Shown here piece after piece: positions 22,936 to 31,113 of a DNA stretch of 39,858 nucleotides. This DNA comes from a virus. Under the pieces are notes generated by a model that searched no databases, had not been told where the DNA came from, and worked only from the letters and a program-made list of their open reading frames with translations. Numbering within the stretch: the stretch's first letter is position 1; every line of letters starts with the position of its first letter. The translations under genes were made by a program, and so were the position numbers. The DNA is taken from positions 1 to 39,858 of IMG/VR virus record IMGVR_UViG_3300042288_000504; one strand, 5' to 3'.

Positions 22936-23570
22936 GCGGTCCTTTCAAGGTCAACACTCGCAGCCAGTGGGCATCGCTGAATCCTGTGCTGATGGCGGGA
23001 GAGCCTGGCCTTGAAAGCGACACCAAGAATCTGAAGATTGGCGATGGACGATCCTCATGGGACAAGTTGCCGTATCACGGCTGTCCTGGGTACTGGGGAT
23101 CCTTCTGGGATGAAACCTCGCAGGTAGCAGCCCTGGCCAATACGGCCTACCCAATCAAGCTGCGAAAGACAGATGCGAGCAGCCGCGGCGTAAGGATCAT
23201 TTCAGATGGCCGGATCACTGTTGACCATCCGGGCATTTACAGCTTCACCTTCTCGATCCAGTTCAGCAACAGCGACGCTCAGATCCACGACATCAACGTC
23301 TGGCTTCGCAAGAACAACGCAGGCAGCCTTGGTGATGTGCCTGCCAGTGACAGCCGCTTTAGCATCATCTCAAGGCACGGCGGCGTTGATGGCAACGTGA
23401 TCGGAACAGTGAATTTTGTGCTGGGCTTGACCACCAACGACTACATCGAGCTGATCTGGTCAACGACCAACGTTGCCGCCTATATCCACGCAGAGCCAGG
23501 TGGCAGCACTCCCACGCATCCCAGCATCCCAGGCATCATTTGCACAGTGGTTCAGGTGGCGTCAGCATGA
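22932..23570 (+). CDS. Virion protein with Mtd-like N-terminus and C1q/TNF-like jelly roll (212 aa)
   Basis: Residues 5-50 (TRSQWASLNPVLMAGEPGLE followed by KNLKIGDGRSSWDKLPY) are the short 'capsid-docking' type repeat found at the N-terminus of many phage fibres; the same motif opens the fibre at 31110. Residues 65-210 resemble a C1q/TNF jelly roll (ISDGRITVDHPGIYSFTFSI, INVWLRKNNA, VNFVLGLTTNDYIELIWS). Its place among the head-tail joining genes suggests an exposed decoration or adhesin. Confidence 0.65.
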   Translation: MSGPFKVNTRSQWASLNPVLMAGEPGLESDTKNLKIGDGRSSWDKLPYHGCPGYWGSFWDETSQVAALANTAYPIKLRKTDASSRGVRIISDGRITVDHPGIYSFTFSIQFSNSDAQIHDINVWLRKNNAGSLGDVPASDSRFSIISRHGGVDGNVIGTVNFVLGLTTNDYIELIWSTTNVAAYIHAEPGGSTPTHPSIPGIICTVVQVASA

Positions 23571-23995
23571 CAACCAAGCGCGAATCGATCCTAGCTCAGA
23601 TTGCTACAACGCTGGCTGGCACCACCGGCGTTAGCACGCGCATCTACCGCAGCAGGGTTGAGCCGGTGGCACGTGGCGAAAGCCCGGCGCTCGTGATCGA
23701 GCCGATCAACGACACAGCTGAGCAGAACACCAGCCTCCCCACTCTGGACTGGAGCTTGACGGTGCGGATCGCTGTGATCGTGCGCGGCAACGTGCCGGAT
23801 CAGCAGGCTGATGCCACGGTGGAATCGCTACACAGCAAGATCATGGCGGATCTGACCTTGGGCGGTTATGCCATCGATGTGCAGCCGCGATCCGTCAGTT
23901 TTGAGATGGTTGAGGCTGATCAGCCTGCTGGCGTGATTGGCTGCGAATATCTTGTGCGTTATCGCACTTCAGTCACGAATCTGGCTACAAGCTGA
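23567..23995 (+). CDS. Tail terminator / minor tail protein U-like (142 aa)
   Basis: Start at ATG 23567 gives an ATGA overlap with the previous stop. The sequence RESILAQIATTLAGTTGVST, SRVEPVARGESPALVIEPI, TLDWSLTVRIAVIVRGN and YEYLVRYRT-like CEYLVRYRTS follow the usual pattern of phage tail completion proteins (lambda gpU position). It would cap the tail tube and join it to the head. Genomic order (just before the tail tube) supports this. Confidence 0.65.
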   Translation: MTTKRESILAQIATTLAGTTGVSTRIYRSRVEPVARGESPALVIEPINDTAEQNTSLPTLDWSLTVRIAVIVRGNVPDQQADATVESLHSKIMADLTLGGYAIDVQPRSVSFEMVEADQPAGVIGCEYLVRYRTSVTNLATS

Positions 23996-23998
23996 GCC

Positions 23999-24036
23999 GG
24001 CTACGATGGATTGAAAGATCTCATCCGGCCTTAAGC
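23999..24036 (+). promoter_or_regulatory. Intergenic hairpin / weak promoter before tail tube gene
   Basis: The 42-base gap carries GCCGG...CCGGC inverted repeats and a TACGAT hexamer (24002-24007) that could serve as a -10. A strong separate promoter for the highly expressed tail tube would make sense, but no -35 is visible. Confidence 0.25.
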
Positions 24037-24037
24037 C

Positions 24038-24976
24038 ATGCCGCTGCTTTCTCGCCGCCAGCTGCTGCTGGCTGAACTGGAAGTTACTTACGGAACTGAT
24101 CCGACCCCTCTAGTAGGTAGCAACGCAATCCTGGTCCGCAATATCGAGGTGACGCCGCTTGAGGCTGATACCGTTAGCCGTGAACTGATCCGTCCTTATC
24201 TCGGTCAGTCTGAACAGCTGTTGACGCAGACCCGTGTGCTGGTCAACTTCGAGGTGGAGCTGGCAGGTTCTGGCACTGCTGGCACCGCTCCGGCTTATGG
24301 CCCCTTGCTGCGTGCTTGCAGCTTCACTGAGACCGTGAGCGCTGGCGTGAGCGTCACCTACGAACCCAACAGCGACGCCGCTCCTAAATCGGTCACCATC
24401 TACTTCAACAACGACGGTGTGCTCCATAAGGCCACCGGTTGCCGCGGTACTTTCTCGCTCAACTGCGCTGTGGGCGAGATCCCCACTATCGCGTTTGAGT
24501 TCACCGGCATTTACAACACGCCTACGGACGTTGCGCTGGGCAGCCCCACCTACGCCAACCAGGCTGACCCTGTGGTGTTCAAGCAGGGCAACACCACCGG
24601 CTTCCAGGTGTTCAGCTATGCCGGCTGCCTGCAAAGCTTCACGATGGAATTGGCCAATGAGCTGGTCTATCGCGAGCTGGTGGGCTGCACAAAGCAGGTA
24701 CTGATCACGAACCGTGCCCCTGCTGGCGAGGTGATGATCGAGGCCGTCTCAATCGCAACTAAGAACTTCTTCAGTGAAGCCACCGGCAACAGCACCGGAA
24801 ACCTGACCTTCCAGCATGGTCAGACCGCCGGCAACATCGTAACCTTCACGGCCGGGCAGATCGATTTGGGCAATCCGTCCTACAGCGATGAGGATGGGAT
24901 CCAAATGCTGACCCTGCCGTACATTGCCACCCCGACCGATTCGGGCAATGATGAGATGGAGATTGTCTTCACCTGA
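24038..24976 (+). CDS. Major tail tube protein (312 aa)
   Basis: RRQLLLAELEVTYGTDPTPL, then NIEVTPLEADTVSRELIRPY and FEVELAGSGTAGTAPAYGPL are the signature of the 'phage tail tube protein' group seen in many siphoviruses, followed by a beta-rich core with the FTGIYNTPTDVAL strand. It polymerises into the non-contractile tail tube. Context (after U-like, before G/GT) agrees. Confidence 0.85.
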   Translation: MPLLSRRQLLLAELEVTYGTDPTPLVGSNAILVRNIEVTPLEADTVSRELIRPYLGQSEQLLTQTRVLVNFEVELAGSGTAGTAPAYGPLLRACSFTETVSAGVSVTYEPNSDAAPKSVTIYFNNDGVLHKATGCRGTFSLNCAVGEIPTIAFEFTGIYNTPTDVALGSPTYANQADPVVFKQGNTTGFQVFSYAGCLQSFTMELANELVYRELVGCTKQVLITNRAPAGEVMIEAVSIATKNFFSEATGNSTGNLTFQHGQTAGNIVTFTAGQIDLGNPSYSDEDGIQMLTLPYIATPTDSGNDEMEIVFT

Positions 24977-24981
24977 TCCGC

Positions 24982-25362
24982 GTGGCTTTTGTCCTTAAGC
25001 AGTCGGACTCCTACACCTGGCCGGTGAGCATTAAGCTCCCGGCCAATGGTGGCAAGCGGGAACGGCAGACCTTTGATGCTGAGTTCAAGCGGCTGCCTCA
25101 GAGCCGCATCAACGAGATCCAGCGCGAGGTGCAGCTTCGGGTGAACGCTGCTGAACGCGGCGAGGATTCTGGCGAAGGCATCAGCGATCAGAGCATTGCA
25201 GCTGAGATCCTGGTGGGATGGGATGGCATCGTCGATGGCGATGGCGAACCCGTGCCATTTAGCAATGCCGTGAAGGCGCAGCTGTTGGATGTGCCGATGA
25301 TGGCCGGCTCACTGGTGGCTGCGTACTTCGAGTCGCTGGTGGAGCAGAAGAGAAAAAACTAA
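24982..25362 (+). CDS. Tail assembly chaperone G (126 aa; -1 frameshift donor)
   Basis: GTG start at 24982. Sequence (AFVLKQSDSYTWPVSIKLPA, RQTFDAEFKRLPQSRINEIQ, VGWDGIVDGDGEPVPFS) fits the gpG-like chaperone family. The last codons AGA AAA AAC are directly followed by TAA, forming the A AAA AAC slippery heptamer, so a fraction of ribosomes can shift -1 into the T frame and make a 233-residue G-T fusion (24982-25682). Both forms assist tape-measure folding in lambda-like phages. Confidence 0.87.
   Translation: MAFVLKQSDSYTWPVSIKLPANGGKRERQTFDAEFKRLPQSRINEIQREVQLRVNAAERGEDSGEGISDQSIAAEILVGWDGIVDGDGEPVPFSNAVKAQLLDVPMMAGSLVAAYFESLVEQKRKN
25353..25359 (+). other. Programmed -1 frameshift site A AAA AAC
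   Basis: The heptamer lies in the correct phase relative to the G frame and immediately before its stop codon. After the shift the reading frame continues CTA ATA GGG GCC GCT GAG..., giving LIGAAEHWLGGMEIDET and then the T protein without a stop. A GC-rich stretch follows that may fold as stimulator, but I cannot define it. Confidence 0.85.
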
Positions 25363-25391
25363 TAGGGGCCGCTGAGCACTGGCTTGGTGGG

Positions 25392-25682
25392 ATGGAGATC
25401 GATGAGACCGCAAACGATGCGGCTATCTTCGGCATCGAGCCACCACCAAGCAAAGCGGCCGTCAATTATCAAGTAGAGCCCGACGCATGGGCTGCAGTGC
25501 GTGTGTTCCTGAAGGTGCAGACGCAATGGCGCAGTGATTCCGGTACGTTGATCGGATTGGACTACAGCGCCGTGCGTTGGGTGTTTGATCTGCTGCAGAT
25601 CGCTGATCCGGCTGAGGTGCTCAGTGACCTACAGATCATTGAGGCTACAGTGGTGGGAGCGATTAACAAGCGCAAGGGCTGA
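25392..25682 (+). CDS. Tail assembly chaperone T region (96 aa alone; part of G-T fusion)
   Basis: The frame opens before ATG 25392 back to the slippery site, so the main product is probably the G-T fusion rather than a separate protein starting at 25392. The coding sequence MEIDETANDAAIFGIEPPPS and YSAVRWVFDLLQIADPAEVL is typical of lambda gpT analogues. It is followed by the tape measure gene after 2 bases, as usual. Confidence 0.8.
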   Translation: MEIDETANDAAIFGIEPPPSKAAVNYQVEPDAWAAVRVFLKVQTQWRSDSGTLIGLDYSAVRWVFDLLQIADPAEVLSDLQIIEATVVGAINKRKG

Positions 25683-25684
25683 GC

Positions 25685-27430
25685 ATGGCGCTGGACATGA
25701 CAACAGCCCTGACGATCAGGGCAAAGGTTGACGGTCTGGCCCAGATCGAGAATCTGGATCGTGCGCTTGGCAAGGCGAATAAAGAAGCGACCGGGCTATC
25801 CGGTACGTTTGGCCGGCTAAAAGGCGCGACTGCTGGCATTGGCGGTGCGCTTGGTGCATTGGTGCCCGCTGCCGGCATCGCGGGCCTGACGGCAATGGGC
25901 AAGCGTGCCATTGATGCAGCTGACAACCTGAACGATCTCAGTCAGCGTACTGGCGTTGCAGTGCCGATCCTGAGCAAGTTCGGCGCAGCAGCAGAGGATT
26001 CAGGCAGCAGCATCGATGAAGTCGCTAAGGCAATGGGGAGGCTATCGAGGGGGATTGTTGACCCTGCATCCAAAACCAATGAAGCCTTGAAGGCGATTGG
26101 CATCAGTTCAACCGATGCTCAGGGCAAGATCCGCGGCGTTGACGCGATCATGCTGGACCTGGCGGATAAGTTTGCCAAGATGCCAGATGGCGCACAGAAA
26201 ACTGCGCTTGCCATGGAACTGTTCGGCAAGGCGGGCATGAACTTGATCCCAATGCTGAACGGTGGCCGTGATGCGCTCAGCCAATACTCAGCGACCATCG
26301 ATACCGAGATGGCGCAGGCTGCCGATAAGTTCAACGATGCGCTTAACAATATCGCTCGATCCGTTGCCGGCCCATTCAATGAAGCAGTAACGGCATTGTT
26401 GCCTCTCATCACACAAGTAGCGGAAGCGATCGCAGGATTGGCGCAATGGTTTTCAGGATTGCCGCAACCACTGCAAGCCACCATCGCTGGCGTTGCTGCA
26501 TTGGTCGCTGGCCTTGTGATCTTGGCTCCCGCCATCAGCGCCATTGTCTCAGTGGGCACTGCACTGGCTGGCGTTTTTGCAGGTGGCGCTATCTTCGCAT
26601 CGATTGCAGGTGCGCTTGGCGCTGTTGTGCCTGCAGTCACCGCAGTAGGCAGCGCATTGAGCGGACTGTTGCCGATCCTGGCTGCAGTGTTTACTGGGCC
26701 GGTTGGCTGGATTGCATTGATTGTTGCGGCGGGCGTGGCGATCTTTACCTTCCGCGATCAAATCGGGCAAGCATTTGGAGCCATTGGCCAGATGGTGCAA
26801 ATTGCAGCGCAAGGACTTTATGAAACATTCATTAAACCAGTGATTGATTGGTTTGGTGGGTTGTACGAAAGCATCGTCGCTACAATGTCAAACCTGGCGA
26901 ATGCTCTGAAAGCACCGTTTGTCGCAGTTGCCAACATGATCAAAGGCGTGTTAAACGGTATTCTTGGCGGCATTGAGAACACCATCAATGGCGCAATCAA
27001 CGCAATCAATGCGCTGATTCAAGGCGCCAATCAAGCTTTGACTGCATTGAAGCTTCCGTCTATCCCAACGGTTCCGCAGGTATCCCTTCCGCGTTTTGCT
27101 GAAGGCGGCGTTGTCAGCGGGCCAACCCTGGCGATGGTTGGAGAAGGCGGCGAACCTGAATATATCGTGCCGCAATCAAAGGCTAGTACGTTTGCCGCCA
27201 ACTGGATGGCTGGCGTTCGTGGCCCTGCTGCAATTCCACGCTTTGCAGAGGGCGGTGTAGTTGCACCTGCAACCGCACAAGTGAACATTCAAACGGGACC
27301 AGTCATGCAGCAAGGTGGGCAGAACTATGTCACCATGCAAGACTTTGAACGTGGCCTTCAGGGTCTCGCCAATCAACTGCTCAGCAGCAACCGCACCAAC
27401 GGAGGGCGTCGTTACGCAGGAGTCCGATGA
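25685..27430 (+). CDS. Tail tape measure protein (581 aa)
   Basis: Starts with a helical region (LAQIENLDRALGKANKEATG), then a domain with GVAVPILSKFGAAAEDSGSS, several long hydrophobic segments (about residues 265-365) and two copies of the PRFAEGGVV loop near the C-terminus (GEGGEPEYIVPQSK), all typical of tape measures. It sets tail length and is ejected into the cell envelope. At 581 residues the tail should be fairly short. Confidence 0.93.
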   Translation: MALDMTTALTIRAKVDGLAQIENLDRALGKANKEATGLSGTFGRLKGATAGIGGALGALVPAAGIAGLTAMGKRAIDAADNLNDLSQRTGVAVPILSKFGAAAEDSGSSIDEVAKAMGRLSRGIVDPASKTNEALKAIGISSTDAQGKIRGVDAIMLDLADKFAKMPDGAQKTALAMELFGKAGMNLIPMLNGGRDALSQYSATIDTEMAQAADKFNDALNNIARSVAGPFNEAVTALLPLITQVAEAIAGLAQWFSGLPQPLQATIAGVAALVAGLVILAPAISAIVSVGTALAGVFAGGAIFASIAGALGAVVPAVTAVGSALSGLLPILAAVFTGPVGWIALIVAAGVAIFTFRDQIGQAFGAIGQMVQIAAQGLYETFIKPVIDWFGGLYESIVATMSNLANALKAPFVAVANMIKGVLNGILGGIENTINGAINAINALIQGANQALTALKLPSIPTVPQVSLPRFAEGGVVSGPTLAMVGEGGEPEYIVPQSKASTFAANWMAGVRGPAAIPRFAEGGVVAPATAQVNIQTGPVMQQGGQNYVTMQDFERGLQGLANQLLSSNRTNGGRRYAGVR

Positions 27431-27891
27431 GCAATAGAGCTCAGTCGCAGTATCTCAGGATTTACAGCGGCGCTACAACCTATCTGCGCTGGCAATCGTA
27501 TTATGTCGGGCAGACCGTGACATGGGAAAGCAACTCATGGAGTTACTTCCCGTTTGTCGGTAATGGCTTGATTGGCGGCAGCGTCGGCAACGATGCGGAC
27601 GTTTCCATCTCAGTGCCTGCAACTGCGGCAGCAGTCTCATTGTTTGAATCTGCATTAAACGAAAACCATCTGATTGAACTGCGTGTTTACGAGTTTGATA
27701 GCCGCTTGTCGCAGGTCATTCCGCAGTCCGGTCAGCTATTGATCGGTTCATTTGTGGGCGAGGTGGTTGGCGTGTCAGGATCGTTCTCAGTTCTAGAAGT
27801 ATCGTTAGGGTCAAGCCTTGCTCCTATTGGTGCGCAGGCGCCACCACGCAAATACACATCACAGCTCGTCGGAGCGCCGATCAGGCTATGA
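27427..27891 (+). CDS. Minor tail protein (154 aa)
   Basis: A beta-rich protein starting SNRAQSQYLRIYSGATTYLR with YYVGQTVTWESNSWSYFPF and ending SSLAPIGAQAPPRKYTSQLV. Position after the tape measure, overlapping it by four bases, and the length fit a distal-tail or minor tail component (lambda M/L area). The 'APIGAQAPPRKYTSQLVGAP' ending resembles L-like proteins before their zinc-binding tail. Precise role not assigned. Confidence 0.6.
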   Translation: MSNRAQSQYLRIYSGATTYLRWQSYYVGQTVTWESNSWSYFPFVGNGLIGGSVGNDADVSISVPATAAAVSLFESALNENHLIELRVYEFDSRLSQVIPQSGQLLIGSFVGEVVGVSGSFSVLEVSLGSSLAPIGAQAPPRKYTSQLVGAPIRL

Positions 27892-30233
27892 GCAGCAACA
27901 TCACCGATCCGATTGCGCTTCTGCCATACCAGACGGGGTTGATTGTCACGCCACTACAGGAAGCTGCTGCTGTCGGCCAAAACCCATTGGATACCAGGCA
28001 GCGCTCAATCGTAGTAGGAGAGCCTGTACCGATTGTGTTCTGCAGGCGTGTTGGTGAAATCGGTGGGGCATTTGTCAGCCCTGGCGCCACTGAAGGCAGC
28101 TATGCAAATAGTCCTATCACGAATGAACTAACGGTCAAGCTGCAACTGGTGCTCAGCGAAGGCGACCTACCGCAACAGCAGCTGCGTGATTTGTTCCAAC
28201 GCGGCTGCCGCGTTGGCACCTGGCAGCAGTCCTACAACGCGCGTACCGGCAACTGGTTACCTGGCAACCTGACCACCATCGTTGCAGGCACAACGCCATG
28301 GGACTGCCCGGCATTCTGCGGCACTGGCGGCAGCTATGCCAACATGACGACGCTGAGCTACACCAACCTGCACCCCGATGGTGACGACACATGGGATAAG
28401 CAAGTTCATTGTTTTGTGCGTGATGGAATGGAGGTCACGCGCATCCTTGATAGCACGCTTGGCTCAAGCAATAATCTGATCGATTTGGCGCTGTATTTGA
28501 TCCGCCAGAGCAGCCGCTTTCCTGAGGCGATGCTGGACTTGGTGGAAATGGAGAATGCCGCAGAGTTTACTGATGCCAACGGCCTTTACTTCAACGGCAT
28601 CTTTGATCAGTCGATCAATCTTGAAGAATGGATGGAGCAGATCTCTACTCTGTTCCTGCTTCGCATCACAGACAAGAATGGCAAAAAAGCATTTCGTCCG
28701 CGGTTGCCGGTAACGACAGGCGGCTCTATCTCGACTGCTGCCGTCAGCTGGGTTTATACCTTTTCCGAAGAAGACATCTTGCCGGATGGGTTTGAAATTG
28801 AATACATCCCTCTGGCTGAACGCAAGCCGATCTGTGCTCAGATGATCTGGCGGCAACAGCCAGACGGTGACATTGGAATCGTCCGCACCACTGAGGTGCG
28901 CATTGATGGTCGGGCATTGAATGGCCCATTTGAGCAGTATGACCTAAGTCAGTTCTGCACCAACGAATTGCACGCAGTCAAGGTCGGCGCTTATTTCGCG
29001 GCGCGTCGCAGATATATCAAGCACAACCTGCGGCTGCGTGTGCGTCCTGCTGCATTTAACAGCACTCTTGCATTGGGTGACATTGTGCGCGTGTTGCTAC
29101 GCCGCGAAACAGATGTCGATGTGATCAGTATGCACGATTATTTGTACGAAGTGGAGCGCATCAATCGCAATATCGAAGGCATTGTCGAGCTTGACCTCAC
29201 GCACTTTCCAGTCAATGGCTCTGGCCAAAGCATTCTTGCATTGATCGTTAATGACGCCACAGCGCCTGGCTATGCGCTGCCAACAGGCCGCGGCGCATTT
29301 ACGTGCGATATTCCAGGGCGGGTGAACGATACGACGCCGATAGGAACGGATCCATACGTTGATCCCAATTTGCCGGACCCTGAGGATCTTGAATACAACG
29401 TACCGGATGCGCCAGAGACAACCCCGCCCGGCGAGACGCCTGATCCGTTGACCGAAGCGCCGCCCAATCCTGCTAACGGGCCGAGCAATCCATCCGATCC
29501 AAACAACAACCCTAGCGACCCATTTGAGGAAGATAACCCAGTTGGCCCTACTCTTACCGGCAACCCTCAAAATGTTGGCTCCGATTTAACGGCAAATAAC
29601 GTTTGCCCTGGCGCCTATGTTGAGTGGTATCGCTGCCCGACTGGCAACAACAACAACGCATCAACTGTCGCCGGTCAATGCACCTTGGTTACGGGTGGCG
29701 TAGAGGAGCTTAGCTATACAATAACCGATCAAGACGGCGGGCATCACATTACCGCTATTGGCAGGTGTCCAGATCCAAGTTCCCCTAGCGGCTATGGCGA
29801 GCCGTTTGTAATAGGCTTCCTTGATGCTGGCCCTTCGTGGATAATCGTTCCAGGCAGTGCGCTTTTGTATATCACAGCTAACGTGGTCACAGAACTAACA
29901 CCTCAGGCAAATTGCTCCAATGGGACAATCACGCCTGGATATAGTTCTACTCAAGCGGTCAGCATCGCCCCATACCTTGGTCGTAGGATTGTCCAATATA
30001 GAATCGTGTACAGAGCCGCACCAGTGAAATCGATTGTCTGCGGAGAAAACGCACCATATGTTTTCAGCATTGACGTTGAATACGAGTACGCCGTAACCAC
30101 TGGAGTCCCAGCTGGAACATTCGACGGCATGGGACTATTTGTTGGGATGAGTCAGCCGTTCCCATTCAATAGCAATTCTGCATATACAATCATCTACACC
30201 CTTGAAGATCTAGACATTGATCTTGTCTCCTAA
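27888..30233 (+). CDS. Tail tip / central fibre protein, J-like (781 aa)
   Basis: Residues 1-480 look like phage central tip proteins (DTRQRSIVVGEPVPIVFCRR, CRVGTWQQSYNARTGNW, VHCFVRDGMEVTRILD, YLIRQSSRFPEAMLDL, SEEDILPDGFEIEYIPLAER). Residues 490-560 are a Pro/Asn/Asp-rich flexible linker (from about base 29361), followed by a beta-rich C-terminal region of about 220 residues likely to face the host. It would plug the tail and take part in adsorption and DNA delivery. Confidence 0.75.
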   Translation: MSSNITDPIALLPYQTGLIVTPLQEAAAVGQNPLDTRQRSIVVGEPVPIVFCRRVGEIGGAFVSPGATEGSYANSPITNELTVKLQLVLSEGDLPQQQLRDLFQRGCRVGTWQQSYNARTGNWLPGNLTTIVAGTTPWDCPAFCGTGGSYANMTTLSYTNLHPDGDDTWDKQVHCFVRDGMEVTRILDSTLGSSNNLIDLALYLIRQSSRFPEAMLDLVEMENAAEFTDANGLYFNGIFDQSINLEEWMEQISTLFLLRITDKNGKKAFRPRLPVTTGGSISTAAVSWVYTFSEEDILPDGFEIEYIPLAERKPICAQMIWRQQPDGDIGIVRTTEVRIDGRALNGPFEQYDLSQFCTNELHAVKVGAYFAARRRYIKHNLRLRVRPAAFNSTLALGDIVRVLLRRETDVDVISMHDYLYEVERINRNIEGIVELDLTHFPVNGSGQSILALIVNDATAPGYALPTGRGAFTCDIPGRVNDTTPIGTDPYVDPNLPDPEDLEYNVPDAPETTPPGETPDPLTEAPPNPANGPSNPSDPNNNPSDPFEEDNPVGPTLTGNPQNVGSDLTANNVCPGAYVEWYRCPTGNNNNASTVAGQCTLVTGGVEELSYTITDQDGGHHITAIGRCPDPSSPSGYGEPFVIGFLDAGPSWIIVPGSALLYITANVVTELTPQANCSNGTITPGYSSTQAVSIAPYLGRRIVQYRIVYRAAPVKSIVCGENAPYVFSIDVEYEYAVTTGVPAGTFDGMGLFVGMSQPFPFNSNSAYTIIYTLEDLDIDLVS

Positions 30234-30601
30234 TGGCCACCTTCCCTGCGCTACAGCCACAAACACGCACCTATACGCCAGGCTCTACGCCTAGCACTGC
30301 GATCATGGTGATCAACGGCAACGAAACTAACGTGCGCCATACCAATGGCTCGGTTTCGACCACGATGCGGCTGACATTCAATGCCATCAGCAGATCAGAT
30401 CAAAATGCCATCATTGCTCACTACAACACGCACAACCGATTTATCCCGTTTGATCTGGATGCCATCACGCTCATTGCCTCAGGGCTGACCCTGCCTGCTG
30501 CACACCAGTGGATTTATGCACGGCCGCCTAGCATGAGTGAAACATGCAGCAGCATCGACGTAGAAGTTGAGCTGGAACTGATTCCTCCATACAACATCTA
30601 G
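30233..30601 (+). CDS. Tail-tip associated protein, tandem paralogue 1 (122 aa)
   Basis: MATFPALQPQTRTYTPGSTP then VRHTNGSVSTTMRLTFNAIS and ISRSDQNAIIAHYNTHNRFI: this is the 'MATFPxLxPxxRxYxxG' family often found near tail tips in phages of cyanobacteria and others. ATG overlaps the J-like stop by one base (TAATG). The next gene has the same fold pattern. Probably a virion protein. Confidence 0.65.
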   Translation: MATFPALQPQTRTYTPGSTPSTAIMVINGNETNVRHTNGSVSTTMRLTFNAISRSDQNAIIAHYNTHNRFIPFDLDAITLIASGLTLPAAHQWIYARPPSMSETCSSIDVEVELELIPPYNI

Positions 30602-30603
30602 CC

Positions 30604-31113
30604 ATGGCGACCTTTCCATCGATACAACCTGACGCGATCTCCTATGATCTGGGCCTGTCAGGCACGGTTGAAACCGCAACCATGGCGGGGCCGATTGTTT
30701 TTAGATTGTCGAACACGATCAACAACTACAATCTCACTCTTACATATGCGAATCTCAGGCAATCGCAGATCAACCTAATCCGCCAACACTACGCCGATTC
30801 AAGGGGCACCCATGGCACGTTTGATGTGCCAATCGCACTGTGGGGAGGCGCCACCGTAGTTTCACCCGATTCAATCTATCGATACAACGCGCCACCAGAG
30901 GAAAACCATAAGGGCGTCTACTTTGATGTTGCAGTCAACCTACGTGTGCTGCAAGGCGTGCAGATGTTCTATATTCTTGATTGCGGCGGCGCTGTTCTCC
31001 CTGCAACCGCAGCATTTAGTTCGCTGATTTTCACAGGCAATGCTCCATTCATTCTTGAAGCAGGAGGCAGCAACCCTATACTGGTGCTAAATAGCGCAGG
31101 CGCTCAGGGGTGA
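30604..31113 (+). CDS. Tail-tip associated protein, tandem paralogue 2 (169 aa)
   Basis: MATFPSIQPDAISYDLGLSG aligns by eye with the preceding gene over the first 110 residues (FRLSNTINNYNLTLTYANLR, QSQINLIRQHYADSRGTHGT), then adds a C-terminal 50-residue hydrophobic, beta-type extension (FYILDCGGAVLPATAAFSSL). Virion component of the tip region; the extension could bind the adjacent fibre. Overlaps the fibre start by four bases. Confidence 0.65.
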   Translation: MATFPSIQPDAISYDLGLSGTVETATMAGPIVFRLSNTINNYNLTLTYANLRQSQINLIRQHYADSRGTHGTFDVPIALWGGATVVSPDSIYRYNAPPEENHKGVYFDVAVNLRVLQGVQMFYILDCGGAVLPATAAFSSLIFTGNAPFILEAGGSNPILVLNSAGAQG

